Source of the DNA: a virus
Length of the DNA stretch: 48,853 nt
Strand: one strand, 5' to 3'
Virus record (IMG/VR): IMGVR_UViG_3300013125_000012
Span: 1-48,853 of that record
Each line of letters opens with the position of its first letter. Positions within the stretch are counted from its first letter, which is position 1. The notes beneath the pieces are model-generated. The model did not search any database. It had not been told where the DNA came from and saw only the letters and a program-made list of their open reading frames with translations. Positions 6,075-12,634 of this stretch are shown piece by piece. Made by a program: the position numbers and the translations under genes.

Positions 6075-6317
6075 CTACCTCGTTGCCTGTTCGAGACTGA
6101 ATCCGAGGTCTGCACTTTCGCACATCGCACCGCAGTACGTGTAACGGAGAACGGCGCTCGTCTTCCGAATGTCGTACGCTGTCGCACACCGCGTACAAAT
6201 GTGCATGATGACCAGTAGATCACCATTTGGCGCAACTATTGCTAGCGGCGCCGCCTTGACCGTGTTCATTTTCTGATCCTTATCCCTGTTTGTTTTGCGA
6301 GAGTAGTTGTTGTCCAT
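6075..6317 (-). CDS. Small Cys-rich protein, 80 aa (two possible starts)
   Basis: Two starts are plausible. ATG 6317 has GGGAG 8 nt upstream and lies just after a promoter and hairpin. ATG 6269 has AAGGATC upstream and would give 64 aa. The shared part has HICTRCATAY and, about 18 residues on, YCGAMC, a candidate zinc-binding domain. Both ribosome binding sites look functional, so dual initiation is possible. No family is recognised. Confidence 0.55.
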   Translation of the reverse strand: MDNNYSRKTNRDKDQKMNTVKAAPLAIVAPNGDLLVIMHICTRCATAYDIRKTSAVLRYTYCGAMCESADLGFSLEQATR

Positions 6318-6331
6318 TTGTGATTCTCCCG

Positions 6332-6381
6332 CAGCACTGCCACGCGAACACATTATACTCGTTGGCAGTGCTGTGAGCCAA
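6332..6381 (-). promoter_or_regulatory. Promoter embedded in an 11-bp inverted repeat
   Basis: On the minus strand a perfect TATAAT (6357-6352) stands 18 nt after TTGGCT (6381-6376), a reasonable sigma-70 promoter for the gene starting at 6317. The -10 lies in the loop of a perfect 11-bp inverted repeat, CAGCACTGCCA at 6332-6342 with its complement at 6363-6373. The repeat could be an operator for a dimeric regulator or an RNA hairpin for transcripts coming from upstream. Confidence 0.5.
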
Positions 6382-6411
6382 TCGTCACAGGGTAACAGGT
6401 GGCAAGGCGCG

Positions 6412-6582
6412 TTACATGACGCCAAAGCCGGTAATCAACCGTGCGTGTTTCGTGCAGAGCTTCCACACTTCACCACGGCTGATCCGTGAGACGCTGAAGT
6501 CTGCACGATTCTTACATCGTGTCGTGTTGCCACGTAGTTCCGCCCACTCGCACATTGGTGTTTGTGCCGGTTCGTTGTTCAT
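6412..6582 (-). CDS. Small Cys/His protein, 56 aa
   Basis: The ATG overlaps the TGA of the upstream gene (ATGA). The product begins MNNEPAQTPMCEWAELRGNT and has a C-x11-C spacing followed later by LCTKH, a possible zinc site of the C-C-C-H type. Such small domains recur in phages as hypothetical proteins. It closes a chain of four overlapping small genes. Confidence 0.5.
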   Translation of the reverse strand: MNNEPAQTPMCEWAELRGNTTRCKNRADFSVSRISRGEVWKLCTKHARLITGFGVM

Positions 6583-6752
6583 ACGAGCTTCAGTTGCACG
6601 CCAGCGTTGTTGCTCGCGTGTACAATGTCATGATCTTTCATCCACTGCACACGTTCAGTGCTGGTGCGTGTCCACTTGGACTTCTGTCCGCACCAGCACT
6701 GAAGCTGGATCTGATTGCGCCAGTGTTTTCTGGCGAATTGTGCCGGTCGCAC
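6579..6752 (-). CDS. Small protein with CWC motif, 57 aa, GTG start
   Basis: GTG at 6752 is preferred, with GGAG 7 nt upstream and directly after the stop of the upstream zinc-ribbon gene; the same frame is open to 6989 but that extension overlaps two other genes. The product begins MRPAQFARKHWRNQIQLQCW and contains QCWCGQKSKW followed by a helical WMKDHDI segment. Its TGA overlaps the next ATG. Function unknown. Confidence 0.5.
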   Translation of the reverse strand: MRPAQFARKHWRNQIQLQCWCGQKSKWTRTSTERVQWMKDHDIVHASNNAGVQLKLV

Positions 6753-6754
6753 TG

Positions 6755-6886
6755 TTACGCTCCACACTCGGGACACGTGGTTTCGACGTTCGCACTGTTG
6801 TCGATCACGTATTCGGTGTGACAGATGCGGCAAACGAGAGTGTACGTGCGTGGATGCTTGTTCTTGATGGCGGTCGCGGTTGCCAT
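6755..6886 (-). CDS. 43-aa zinc-ribbon microprotein
   Basis: The ATG overlaps the stop of the upstream gene (TGATG), with GGAG 10 nt before it. The product contains VCRICHTEYVIDNSAN and TCPECGA, two CxxC knuckles separated by about 15 residues, a minimal rubredoxin-like zinc ribbon. It may bind DNA, RNA or a host transcription component; the sequence does not tell which. It has its own place in the four-gene overlap chain 6412-7029. Confidence 0.55.
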   Translation of the reverse strand: MATATAIKNKHPRTYTLVCRICHTEYVIDNSANVETTCPECGA

Positions 6887-7029
6887 CAGTTCTCGTCGCT
6901 CCATTTGGTTTCATCGGTTCGGAGGTTGGCGAGTCGGCGCTGAATGGCCGCACGTTCCGCACGGGTGTAGTCGCTGCTGATTGTCTCAACAGCTTTGGCG
7001 ATAATCGCCGAGAGCTTACCGTATTGCAC
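6886..7029 (-). CDS. 47-aa helical protein, GTG start
   Basis: GTG at 7029 follows GAAAGGATC by 6 nt. The 47-codon product begins MQYGKLSAIIAKAVETISSD and appears to be two amphipathic helices, as in small dimeric proteins. It is the first gene after the promoter region 7130-7290 and before a chain of three overlapping microprotein genes. No family is recognised. Confidence 0.5.
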   Translation of the reverse strand: MQYGKLSAIIAKAVETISSDYTRAERAAIQRRLANLRTDETKWSDEN

Positions 7030-7088
7030 TGTACTGATCCTTTCCTGTATCACGCGCGCTTAAGTATGGTTGTGTTGCACACGTGGGC

Positions 7089-7129
7089 CAGCGTACAACG
7101 ACATCTGTATCATGGATCGTTGTGCGCTG
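7089..7129 (-). promoter_or_regulatory. Leader hairpin upstream of microprotein operon
   Basis: A 13-bp inverted repeat with one mismatch (7089-7101 with 7117-7129) and a 15-nt loop lies about 60 nt before the GTG at 7029. It fits the pattern of a strong hairpin in each non-overlapping junction of this cluster. There is no T-run, so it is more likely a stabilising or regulatory leader than a terminator. Confidence 0.45.
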
Positions 7130-7290
7130 TGCCGCCGGGTGAAACCGGATCCTTTTTGCGCTTCAGTGGAACGGAATTTGCGCTTCAGTATCACAGTACA
7201 CAAGTATTCCGTACCGACTGAACAAACAGTACAATCAGTACAATCAATTGATACTGATTAGACTATTTGTTCTGTGGAAACGATGGCAAC
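7130..7290. repeat. Intergenic repeats in probable control region
   Basis: This stretch between the terminator and the microprotein operon holds two direct copies of TTTGCGCTTCAGT (7155-7167 and 7177-7189, 22 bp apart) and tandem AGTACAATC-type repeats near 7230-7250. A 22-bp period places both copies on the same face of DNA, typical of regulator sites. A clear -35/-10 pair was not found, but a promoter for the genes below 7029 is expected here because a terminator lies just upstream. Confidence 0.4.
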
Positions 7291-7296
7291 AGAAAA

Positions 7297-7330
7297 GCCC
7301 CGACCAATCGTTGTGTTGATTGGTCGGGGC
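7297..7330 (-). terminator. Rho-independent terminator
   Basis: A perfect 13-bp stem, GCCCCGACCAATC with GATTGGTCGGGGC, and an 8-nt loop is followed on the minus strand by TTTTCT. It lies 21 nt after the stop of the 225-aa gene and ends its transcript, so genes below 7030 need their own promoter. Confidence 0.88.
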
Positions 7331-7351
7331 GGGTTGTGTCGGTGGGACGTG

Positions 7352-8029
7352 TTACGCGACGGGCGCCGTGGCCGCGAGTACTGGCGCGAACCAATCGAGC
7401 GTATTGCGTTCGGCTTGCATGGTTGCTGCGAGCGCGAGCGCGGCCGTTTTTTCATTGGCGGCTTTCACGGTTGCCGAGTCTCTCGTCGCAGCATAGATCA
7501 CGAGCTTGCCAGCGTTCGGGTTCGCTTTCGTGATTGTCTGGCCGCTTCGGGTTTTGCGAACGCTGACCGCATCATGGCGAACGTACAGAATGACCGCTTC
7601 ACCCTTACGTCCCTTGTCGCTCGTGTACATAGGCCAACCCTGACCGGTCCATGCATCACGAACCGCGTGAGCGAACACGGTTCCGGTTCCCAAGTCTGCT
7701 ACGGCTTTCGAGCTACCATCCGTGAGCATGTTACCATGCGCATCACGCTCGATTCGCACGATTGCTCGTGAGTCTTTTACGAGTGCTGTACGCGCCGCTT
7801 TCGCAAGCGCGGTTGCAACGGCGCGAGTGCGGTCATCGTAGCTGATCGCTTCACGCGTGCGCGTGACACTCTCACGGATTGTCTCAGTCAGTCCTAGCAG
7901 ACTGATCAGATCAAATTCTGAATCGTCTACTGGGGAGTCTGGTACGTTGCTTTCGGGTTCTGGATCGACACCCGGCAGTGTGCCAGTTGTGTCGATCGTG
8001 CTGGTGCGCACGTGCGCATTGTGAGACAT
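7352..8029 (-). CDS. Hypothetical protein, 225 aa
   Basis: ATG at 8029 follows GAAAGGATC by 10 nt. The N-terminal 45 residues are polar and disordered (MSHNAHVRTSTIDTTGTLPG). A helical segment and an Ala/Lys-rich domain follow, with a second helical Ala-rich region near the C-terminus. It ends at a strong terminator and is preceded by a long inverted-repeat leader, so it forms a single-gene unit. A DNA-binding or nucleoid-type role would fit its composition but is a guess. Confidence 0.65.
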   Translation of the reverse strand: MSHNAHVRTSTIDTTGTLPGVDPEPESNVPDSPVDDSEFDLISLLGLTETIRESVTRTREAISYDDRTRAVATALAKAARTALVKDSRAIVRIERDAHGNMLTDGSSKAVADLGTGTVFAHAVRDAWTGQGWPMYTSDKGRKGEAVILYVRHDAVSVRKTRSGQTITKANPNAGKLVIYAATRDSATVKAANEKTAALALAATMQAERNTLDWFAPVLAATAPVA

Positions 8030-8064
8030 GGTACTACTTGATCCTTTCGCTTTCGTTTGTTGTT

Positions 8065-8203
8065 CCCTAGACGGGGAGAAACCAAGTCGAATTGAACTGT
8101 TGCCAGTTCTTCCGAGTAAGTGAGCTCCCGGCGCGCAATGGTAAATGCGTACCGGTCCAGCTGCTCGTCTCTCAGTTCGACTTGGTTTCTCCCCTATCTA
8201 GGG
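8065..8203. repeat. 139-bp element with 27-bp inverted ends
   Basis: The outer arms CCCTAGA/TCTAGGG (8065-8071, 8197-8203) continue after a small bulge into a perfect 19-bp inverted repeat, 8073-8091 with 8176-8194, which reads GGGGAGAAACCAAGTCGAA inward from each end. The 84-nt centre holds further short palindromes. It lies in the leader of the 225-aa gene. It may be a large RNA or DNA hairpin, a MITE-like insertion (no target-site duplication is visible) or a protein-binding site. One minus-strand frame through it reads like protein but lacks a start codon. Confidence 0.6.
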
Positions 8204-8848
8204 TGCGCTACGCTATGCGTGCCTGCTAGCACGTTACAGGCCAAACCTCGCAGCGCGTCTACTGTCTAGTCAGCTTGACGTAGGGCCACGAGTGACCGCC
8301 GATCGACCGGCTTAGGGTGGCCGCCGCTCACGGCTTGACCCAAGCCTAACATCGATGTCAATACACCCTGTGCGCTCGCACGATGAGCCACAATGCCCTA
8401 AGAATTGGGCGCATTCGGCCTAGTCGCCAAATCTACCACACTCACGCCACGCCACGTACACGAGCGCACAGTGGCATCGTGAGCAATACCGATCACATGA
8501 TACCGTGTATGACACTCGCTCACGATTGAGAATCGCTAGGGGACGTGGCAACATGGGCATGGGGCGCACTACGTTAGGGCGCACGGGGCGCATTCGGCGC
8601 GCACCCGCCCGATTGGCTAGCTCAACCCCGCTAACGTGACAGTACGCGCGCCATGCGCAGCATGTAGCAATTGATCATCAGCCTACACCAATTGCAACCA
8701 CGCATAAGATATGATCACATGCCCTAGCAATTGCCGAATCTGCTATTGGCATAATCGATAGCAGCTATTACTGGGCCCCACACCAGACATAATTGCTAGA
8801 AGGTAGGATTGTGGTCAGAACAAAATTTGTGGCAATCCCGAAAACTGA
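8204..8848. other. Gene-free region with short repeats, candidate origin or control region
   Basis: No frame with a credible ribosome binding site was found in these 645 nt. Four GGGCGCA copies occur (8407, 8562, 8577, 8586), two extended to GGGCGCATTCGGC. TAGCAATTG is present at 8665 and 8725, with an inverted near-copy at 8791. A 9-bp inverted repeat ATCGTGAGC/GCTCACGAT spans 8476-8526. The 3' end is more AT-rich. Repeats beside an AT-rich stretch in the only large gap of a compact phage genome suggest a replication origin or switch region; this is inference. Confidence 0.4.
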
Positions 8849-9508
8849 TTAGAACATGCGTTCTGGACGCACATTTGCCGTTTTGGCGCGATACCTCCGC
8901 ATCCGCGCATTGTAACACGTTTTGCAGAAGGTCTCGCCACGGTTAGTAATCTTCGTGTTTGTAGGGGTGATTGGGTGACCGTTGCGGCAAGTCGGCACTG
9001 TAGGCATTAAGCTTGTGTTAACACCAAGATCATACTGGGCAAGGATCTGTGCTTGTACAGTGTCGGACAAGTTGAGTGCAATCATTACCTCTTGCAGTTC
9101 ATCTCTTTTTGTTGTAACCCGCTCCTCGGCAGTCATCTCGGCCTTCAACTGGATATGTGCAGCGTTTGTGCACTTACCATTCTCACAGATCTGTACAATA
9201 TGCTGCCCATGATCCTCTTCGTCCGGCGCCACGCGGATAAAGTACACTAACCTGTGAATGGCACCGATGAGGACTCTGCGCGCCCGTGGATTCTCTACAC
9301 GTGCAGGGTTCGCGACTCTATACATCGCAATCCCGTGCATACACAGCCCCTTCCAAATCCAGCACTCACGCTTGTACGCTGGATCACCGAAGACATCTCT
9401 GTAAGGGCGCGCGATATCAACAAGATGTGTAAGGAATCGGGTACGCTCGATCTGATTGGTGCGGAGGAGGGTTAACAGGTTGTCATAGTCGGGTTTTGAA
9501 GTTGGCAT
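8849..9508 (-). CDS. HNH-family endonuclease with C-terminal zinc finger
   Basis: ATG at 9508 is chosen, since the longer TTG frame to 9601 would cover repeats and lacks a ribosome binding site. The N-terminal half has CWIWKG, then GAIHRLVYFIRV and HIVQICENGKCTNAAHIQL, the layout of phage HNH endonucleases (CWxWxG, HR, HxC-N-C-N-H). The C-terminal part has CRNGHPITPTN and FCKTCYNARMRRYRA, a zinc finger that is a frequent partner of these nucleases. It probably nicks or cuts DNA as a free-standing homing-type or packaging-associated enzyme. Divergent from the late operon. Confidence 0.8.
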   Translation of the reverse strand: MPTSKPDYDNLLTLLRTNQIERTRFLTHLVDIARPYRDVFGDPAYKRECWIWKGLCMHGIAMYRVANPARVENPRARRVLIGAIHRLVYFIRVAPDEEDHGQHIVQICENGKCTNAAHIQLKAEMTAEERVTTKRDELQEVMIALNLSDTVQAQILAQYDLGVNTSLMPTVPTCRNGHPITPTNTKITNRGETFCKTCYNARMRRYRAKTANVRPERMF

Positions 9509-9539
9509 GGTTGCGGCGGTCTCCGTGCGTTGGAAAGGT

Positions 9540-9657
9540 GTAGGCGGCGAAAGGGACAGTTCCCGCCTATAAGTATACGGGAAAGCACTTACGCATGGCA
9601 AGCGGCAAACTTCCGCCTACAATGTAAACGTGGTGGTAAACGGCAAAACGTAGGCGG
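9540..9657. repeat. GTAGGCGG repeats in divergent intergenic region
   Basis: GTAGGCGG occurs at 9540-9547 and 9650-9657, inverted at 9613-9620, and as inverted CCGCCTA at 9563-9569. Related AAGCGG/AAACGG copies lie between. They sit between the HNH gene and the late-operon promoter and so may bind a late-gene regulator. Confidence 0.5.
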
Positions 9658-9717
9658 TGTAAGCGGCGGAAAAGCAGAGCAGTGTGTAGACTAGAAACGT
9701 GGTAAGACGTAAACGGC

Positions 9718-9746
9718 TTGACACGCAGCCCCAAATGCGCTATTCT
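9718..9746 (+). promoter_or_regulatory. Strong sigma-70-type promoter for the late operon
   Basis: TTGACA (9718-9723), a 17-nt spacer and TATTCT (9741-9746) make a near-consensus promoter. The predicted transcript starts about 30 nt before the ATG at 9783. This also argues against the longer endonuclease frame that begins at 9699. Confidence 0.75.
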
Positions 9747-9782
9747 GAACGAAGTGGCCCCGGAGGGGTTGAGTTACTACTG

Positions 9783-10340
9783 ATGGCTTCGCCAAACTCG
9801 CGCCCTCGCAAACCGACTCTTGTGAAGCCCGCTGACAGTGCTCTATATATTGTAAGCAAAACGGACGCTTTCAGACTCGAAGACCTCCCCACTGAACTCG
9901 CGGACCCACGGCCCAAGCTTCCCCGGCGCAAACCCCTAACGCCCGAGCAAAAGCGCCTCAACGCAATTTGGATGCGTAACAATCCAACCAAAGCCGAAGC
10001 CATCATGCACTTCTGGCTGTTACGGACGTGTTTGACCGTCGCGCCGGATCTCCCAGAGCTTATTGACGAGATCCGCCCGCAACACCTTCTCATGGGATAC
10101 ATTCCAGATTTCTACATTCCGCTGTTGAAAGTGGTGATTGAGTGTGATGGTTGGTCACACCGTACAAAACGCGGGCGCGCACACGACAAGATCCGTGACG
10201 ACGCGATGCTCTGCGCAGGGTTGACAGTTGTCCGGTTCAGGAACGAAGCTATAACCACACAAACACCAATCTTTCAACGACGAGTAACCGCATTGATTCG
10301 CCGACTACACCGTGCATACCTGCGTAGCCATGAGCAATAG
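9783..10340 (+). CDS. DUF559/Vsr-like endonuclease
   Basis: The 185-aa product has a disordered basic N-terminus (about 1-70). A restriction-like fold follows: NPTKAEAIMHFWLLR, GYIPDFYIPLLKVVIECDGWSH and RDDAMLCAGLTVVRFRNEAI. The D-F and E-C-D residues match the DFxxxxxxxxIExDGxxH core of DUF559/Vsr-type nucleases, with the Glu of the first helix. It lies directly upstream of and overlaps the terminase gene by 11 nt. Small nucleases at this position often assist packaging, as HK97 gp74 does. That role is inferred from position. Confidence 0.8.
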   Translation: MASPNSRPRKPTLVKPADSALYIVSKTDAFRLEDLPTELADPRPKLPRRKPLTPEQKRLNAIWMRNNPTKAEAIMHFWLLRTCLTVAPDLPELIDEIRPQHLLMGYIPDFYIPLLKVVIECDGWSHRTKRGRAHDKIRDDAMLCAGLTVVRFRNEAITTQTPIFQRRVTALIRRLHRAYLRSHEQ

Positions 10341-11142
10341 CCCATTCGCGCGTGGCTACACAGATACCGAGAATCCTCTATCGCTGTTCATCAGTGAACT
10401 CTCACAAACCATTACCGGGCTGAAGGGTAACGACCTTGCCGCATACAACGATCTCGAATTCTACTCACGTTATGTTATCGGGTATGATAACCCCGAATAC
10501 AGAGCTAACAGTTCATTCCTCAAGAATGCCTACGAACATCTTGAGTACACCGATGACGATCTGCTCATTCTTGGGCCGCGCGGTTCCGCTAAATCCTCCG
10601 CAGTAAGTATAACCTACACGACGTGGAAGATCGGTCGAAACCCACTTGTACGGTTCATCCTTGCGTTTGCATCAATGGAGATGCAGGGTCTGGCATTCGG
10701 TCGGCAGATCACGCACATTCTTACCGAGAACGAACGCTATCAACGGATATTCGGACAACTTAAACCTGCCGGACGTGGAGAGAAGTGGTCTGATAACGAA
10801 TTCATCGTTAGCCGCCCAACACCAGCGTCAGGACTCAAAGACCCCACTGTTGGTATCGTTGGACTTGGTACTGCAGTCCCATCAAAGCGCGCGGATGAAG
10901 TGATCTGTGACGACCTTGTGACCGCAGACAACGCATACAGCCCAATTATGCGTCAAAAGGTCATCAGCTTTGTCTACCAGACGCTTTTCCCAATCGTCGT
11001 GCCGTCAGGGCGACGGATTATCCTAGGCAGCCGGTGGGACCCGCGCGATCTCTACAGTCACACCGCAGCAATGTGGAGACTCGACATTCCCGGGCCGATT
11101 CCGATTGATAGTGGCAAATTGACCGAAATTGCTCTATCGTAG
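10330..11142 (+). CDS. Terminase large subunit, motor (ATPase) half
   Basis: This 270-aa protein contains only the packaging ATPase. Walker A GPRGSAKS is at residues 82-89, Walker B VICDDL at 191-196 and the coupling motif LGSRW at 232-236. The gene stops shortly after, at the point where a normal large terminase continues into its nuclease domain. The rest is encoded at 11451. A short tail GPIPIDSGKLTEIALS replaces the normal continuation. The start overlaps the nuclease gene upstream. It should drive DNA into the prohead together with the nuclease half. Confidence 0.88.
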   Translation: MSNSPFARGYTDTENPLSLFISELSQTITGLKGNDLAAYNDLEFYSRYVIGYDNPEYRANSSFLKNAYEHLEYTDDDLLILGPRGSAKSSAVSITYTTWKIGRNPLVRFILAFASMEMQGLAFGRQITHILTENERYQRIFGQLKPAGRGEKWSDNEFIVSRPTPASGLKDPTVGIVGLGTAVPSKRADEVICDDLVTADNAYSPIMRQKVISFVYQTLFPIVVPSGRRIILGSRWDPRDLYSHTAAMWRLDIPGPIPIDSGKLTEIALS

Positions 11143-11177
11143 TGGTTGGCACGAGAACGAATACAAAGGGGTCCATA

Positions 11178-11438
11178 ATGGAAGGTCTGTCCGTTGGTCG
11201 CATCGTTCACTTCAAGAACCCACGCTTCGACAACGGTGCGTGTCGTGCGGCAATGATCGTTCGAGTCTGGAGCACCAGCGGCACTGTCAATCTCACCGTC
11301 TTTCCAGACTGGAGCAACGATAGCAAAGATGGCACCGGGCAGGGCGTCCGATGGGAAACCAGCGTCCAGCACGAATCACAACTCTCAGAAGAGAGCCTTG
11401 CCACCGCGAACTCTTGGCACTGGCCAGAACACGTCTAA
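11178..11438 (+). CDS. Conserved phage hypothetical protein inserted between terminase halves
   Basis: ATG at 11178 has AAAGGGG 7 nt upstream, a strong site. The 86-aa product, MEGLSVGRIVHFKN at the start with AAMIVRVWSTSGTVNLTVFP and SWHWPEHV at the end, resembles a small beta-rich protein widespread in tailed phages (GRIVHY...VVRVW...NL.VF.DG...WHWPE). Its function is not established. Here it splits the terminase, with a 36-nt gap before and a 12-nt gap after. It is intact, so it may be an insertion that became fixed. Confidence 0.75.
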   Translation: MEGLSVGRIVHFKNPRFDNGACRAAMIVRVWSTSGTVNLTVFPDWSNDSKDGTGQGVRWETSVQHESQLSEESLATANSWHWPEHV

Positions 11439-11450
11439 ACACGGTCTGTC

Positions 11451-12455
11451 GTGGCCAAGCTAGTCTTCGAGCGTGCAATCCACGTCAATGATGACGGATC
11501 TTTCTCCTCTTATTGGGAAGAATACTGGTCGATTAAAAAACTAGCTGAAAGGTGGCTTGAGGGGCCAGCGTTCTTTGCAGCAAGCTACCAGAATGATCCA
11601 TCTGCACTTGAGGGTACACTACTCAAAGCCGATTGGGTACATTACTATCTGGTAGAAGACCTAAAAGCCGCGCGCGCAAAGGCAGGTCTCGATCCCGATA
11701 CTGGCCACGGCGTAATCCACACAGGAAACGACACCGCTGCCGGCGGTCTCGGTAGGAACCCTGACTACTGCTCCGGTGTAGCAATTGAAGTTATCGATAA
11801 CCGGGCATTCATTCTGCCGGATATGCTCAACGCGCGCCTTGAAGTTGAGAAACAAGCCCCGGAAATTGAACTCTGGTGGGACCGAATCAACCCCACATTT
11901 GCCATCGTTGAAGAAACATCCGCGCGTGGCTTCGTCAAGACTGACCTTGAGACAGGGATTAACGACGGTCTCGGTTCAAAACACACATTCACCGTCGAAA
12001 CTCCACAATCAAAATCCGCCGGTGGTGATAAGTCCACTCGATTCCTTGCAATGTCGCCACGCTTCATGAACACGCAGGTGCTAGTGCCGGGAATCATGCT
12101 CTCTACAGGCGAGATTGTTTGTGATCCGCGCTGTGAAATGTGGTTTTCTGAGTGGAAGTCATATCCAAGTGGACATGATGACCTACTTGATGCTACATAT
12201 TGGGCAATCTGGTCAGCGTTTAAGGATTCTCCAGCAGTTGGGGTATCAAAAGACGAGTTCGGTCATGTAACCGGCGAGAAATCGACTGCCACTGAACGAT
12301 TATGCGAACGCGAAGCACATGTTGCTTACAATCGCCCGGTTGAGGAGTGCATTCGGTGCTCGATGGAGCAAGGTCTCTACGAGGAACGATCAAAAGGCAT
12401 TGGTGTGCCACAATTCAGACGAAGAGAGCACATGTCCATGCTACGTGGCCGCTAG
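11451..12455 (+). CDS. Terminase large subunit, nuclease half
   Basis: The 334-aa product begins at GTG 11451 without a clear ribosome binding site. Residues 20-50 (YWSIKKLAERW, FFAASYQNDP) are the linker that normally follows the ATPase. An RNase H-fold nuclease follows, with D94/D105, IVEE (153-155) and GHDDLLDA (241-248) as likely metal-binding acids. The end of the motor half and residue 4 of this one join well as one protein, so the split is recent or the mRNA is spliced. It cuts concatemers during headful or cos packaging. C-terminal 80 residues are unrelated and contain ECIRC. Confidence 0.87.
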   Translation: MAKLVFERAIHVNDDGSFSSYWEEYWSIKKLAERWLEGPAFFAASYQNDPSALEGTLLKADWVHYYLVEDLKAARAKAGLDPDTGHGVIHTGNDTAAGGLGRNPDYCSGVAIEVIDNRAFILPDMLNARLEVEKQAPEIELWWDRINPTFAIVEETSARGFVKTDLETGINDGLGSKHTFTVETPQSKSAGGDKSTRFLAMSPRFMNTQVLVPGIMLSTGEIVCDPRCEMWFSEWKSYPSGHDDLLDATYWAIWSAFKDSPAVGVSKDEFGHVTGEKSTATERLCEREAHVAYNRPVEECIRCSMEQGLYEERSKGIGVPQFRRREHMSMLRGR

Positions 12456-12469
12456 CACCAACCCGTTCT

Positions 12470-12628
12470 CTAGTGGAAGATCGCGATTGCGTGAACATCC
12501 AATGTGTGTCCACCCGTGGACCACTCAATCAACCCAGTGATGGCTACAGCTACAACAGCAAGAATCGATCCCCACACCCACGGATACGGGCCGTTACGAC
12601 TAAGCACGCCGTCAATAAACCTATTCAT
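12470..12628 (-). CDS. 52-aa single-pass membrane protein, antisense to late operon
   Basis: The frame begins MNRFIDGVLSRNGPYP and has one hydrophobic helix (about residues 17-35, WVWGSILAVVAVAITGLIEW) and a polar His-containing tail. A promoter TTGACG-17-TAAACA ends only 7 nt before the ATG, so the mRNA would be nearly leaderless. An independent promoter, a clean membrane helix and a location in a gap of the late operon suggest a moron-type gene, for example superinfection exclusion or lysis control. No homologue is recognised. Confidence 0.5.
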   Translation of the reverse strand: MNRFIDGVLSRNGPYPWVWGSILAVVAVAITGLIEWSTGGHTLDVHAIAIFH

Positions 12629-12634
12629 ACTACA

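Noticed and set aside
6579-6989. Long minus-strand frame of 136 codons
   Set aside because: Only its last 57 codons are supported; the first part overlaps two better-supported small genes.
8382-8528. Plus-strand frame beginning MSHNALRIG
   Set aside because: No ribosome binding site, Arg/His-rich low-complexity translation and location among repeats; not a credible gene.
11092-11460. Group I intron in the terminase gene
   Set aside because: No P7/P3 core-like sequences were seen and the insert holds a gene with its own ribosome binding site; splicing is left open in the findings but not annotated.
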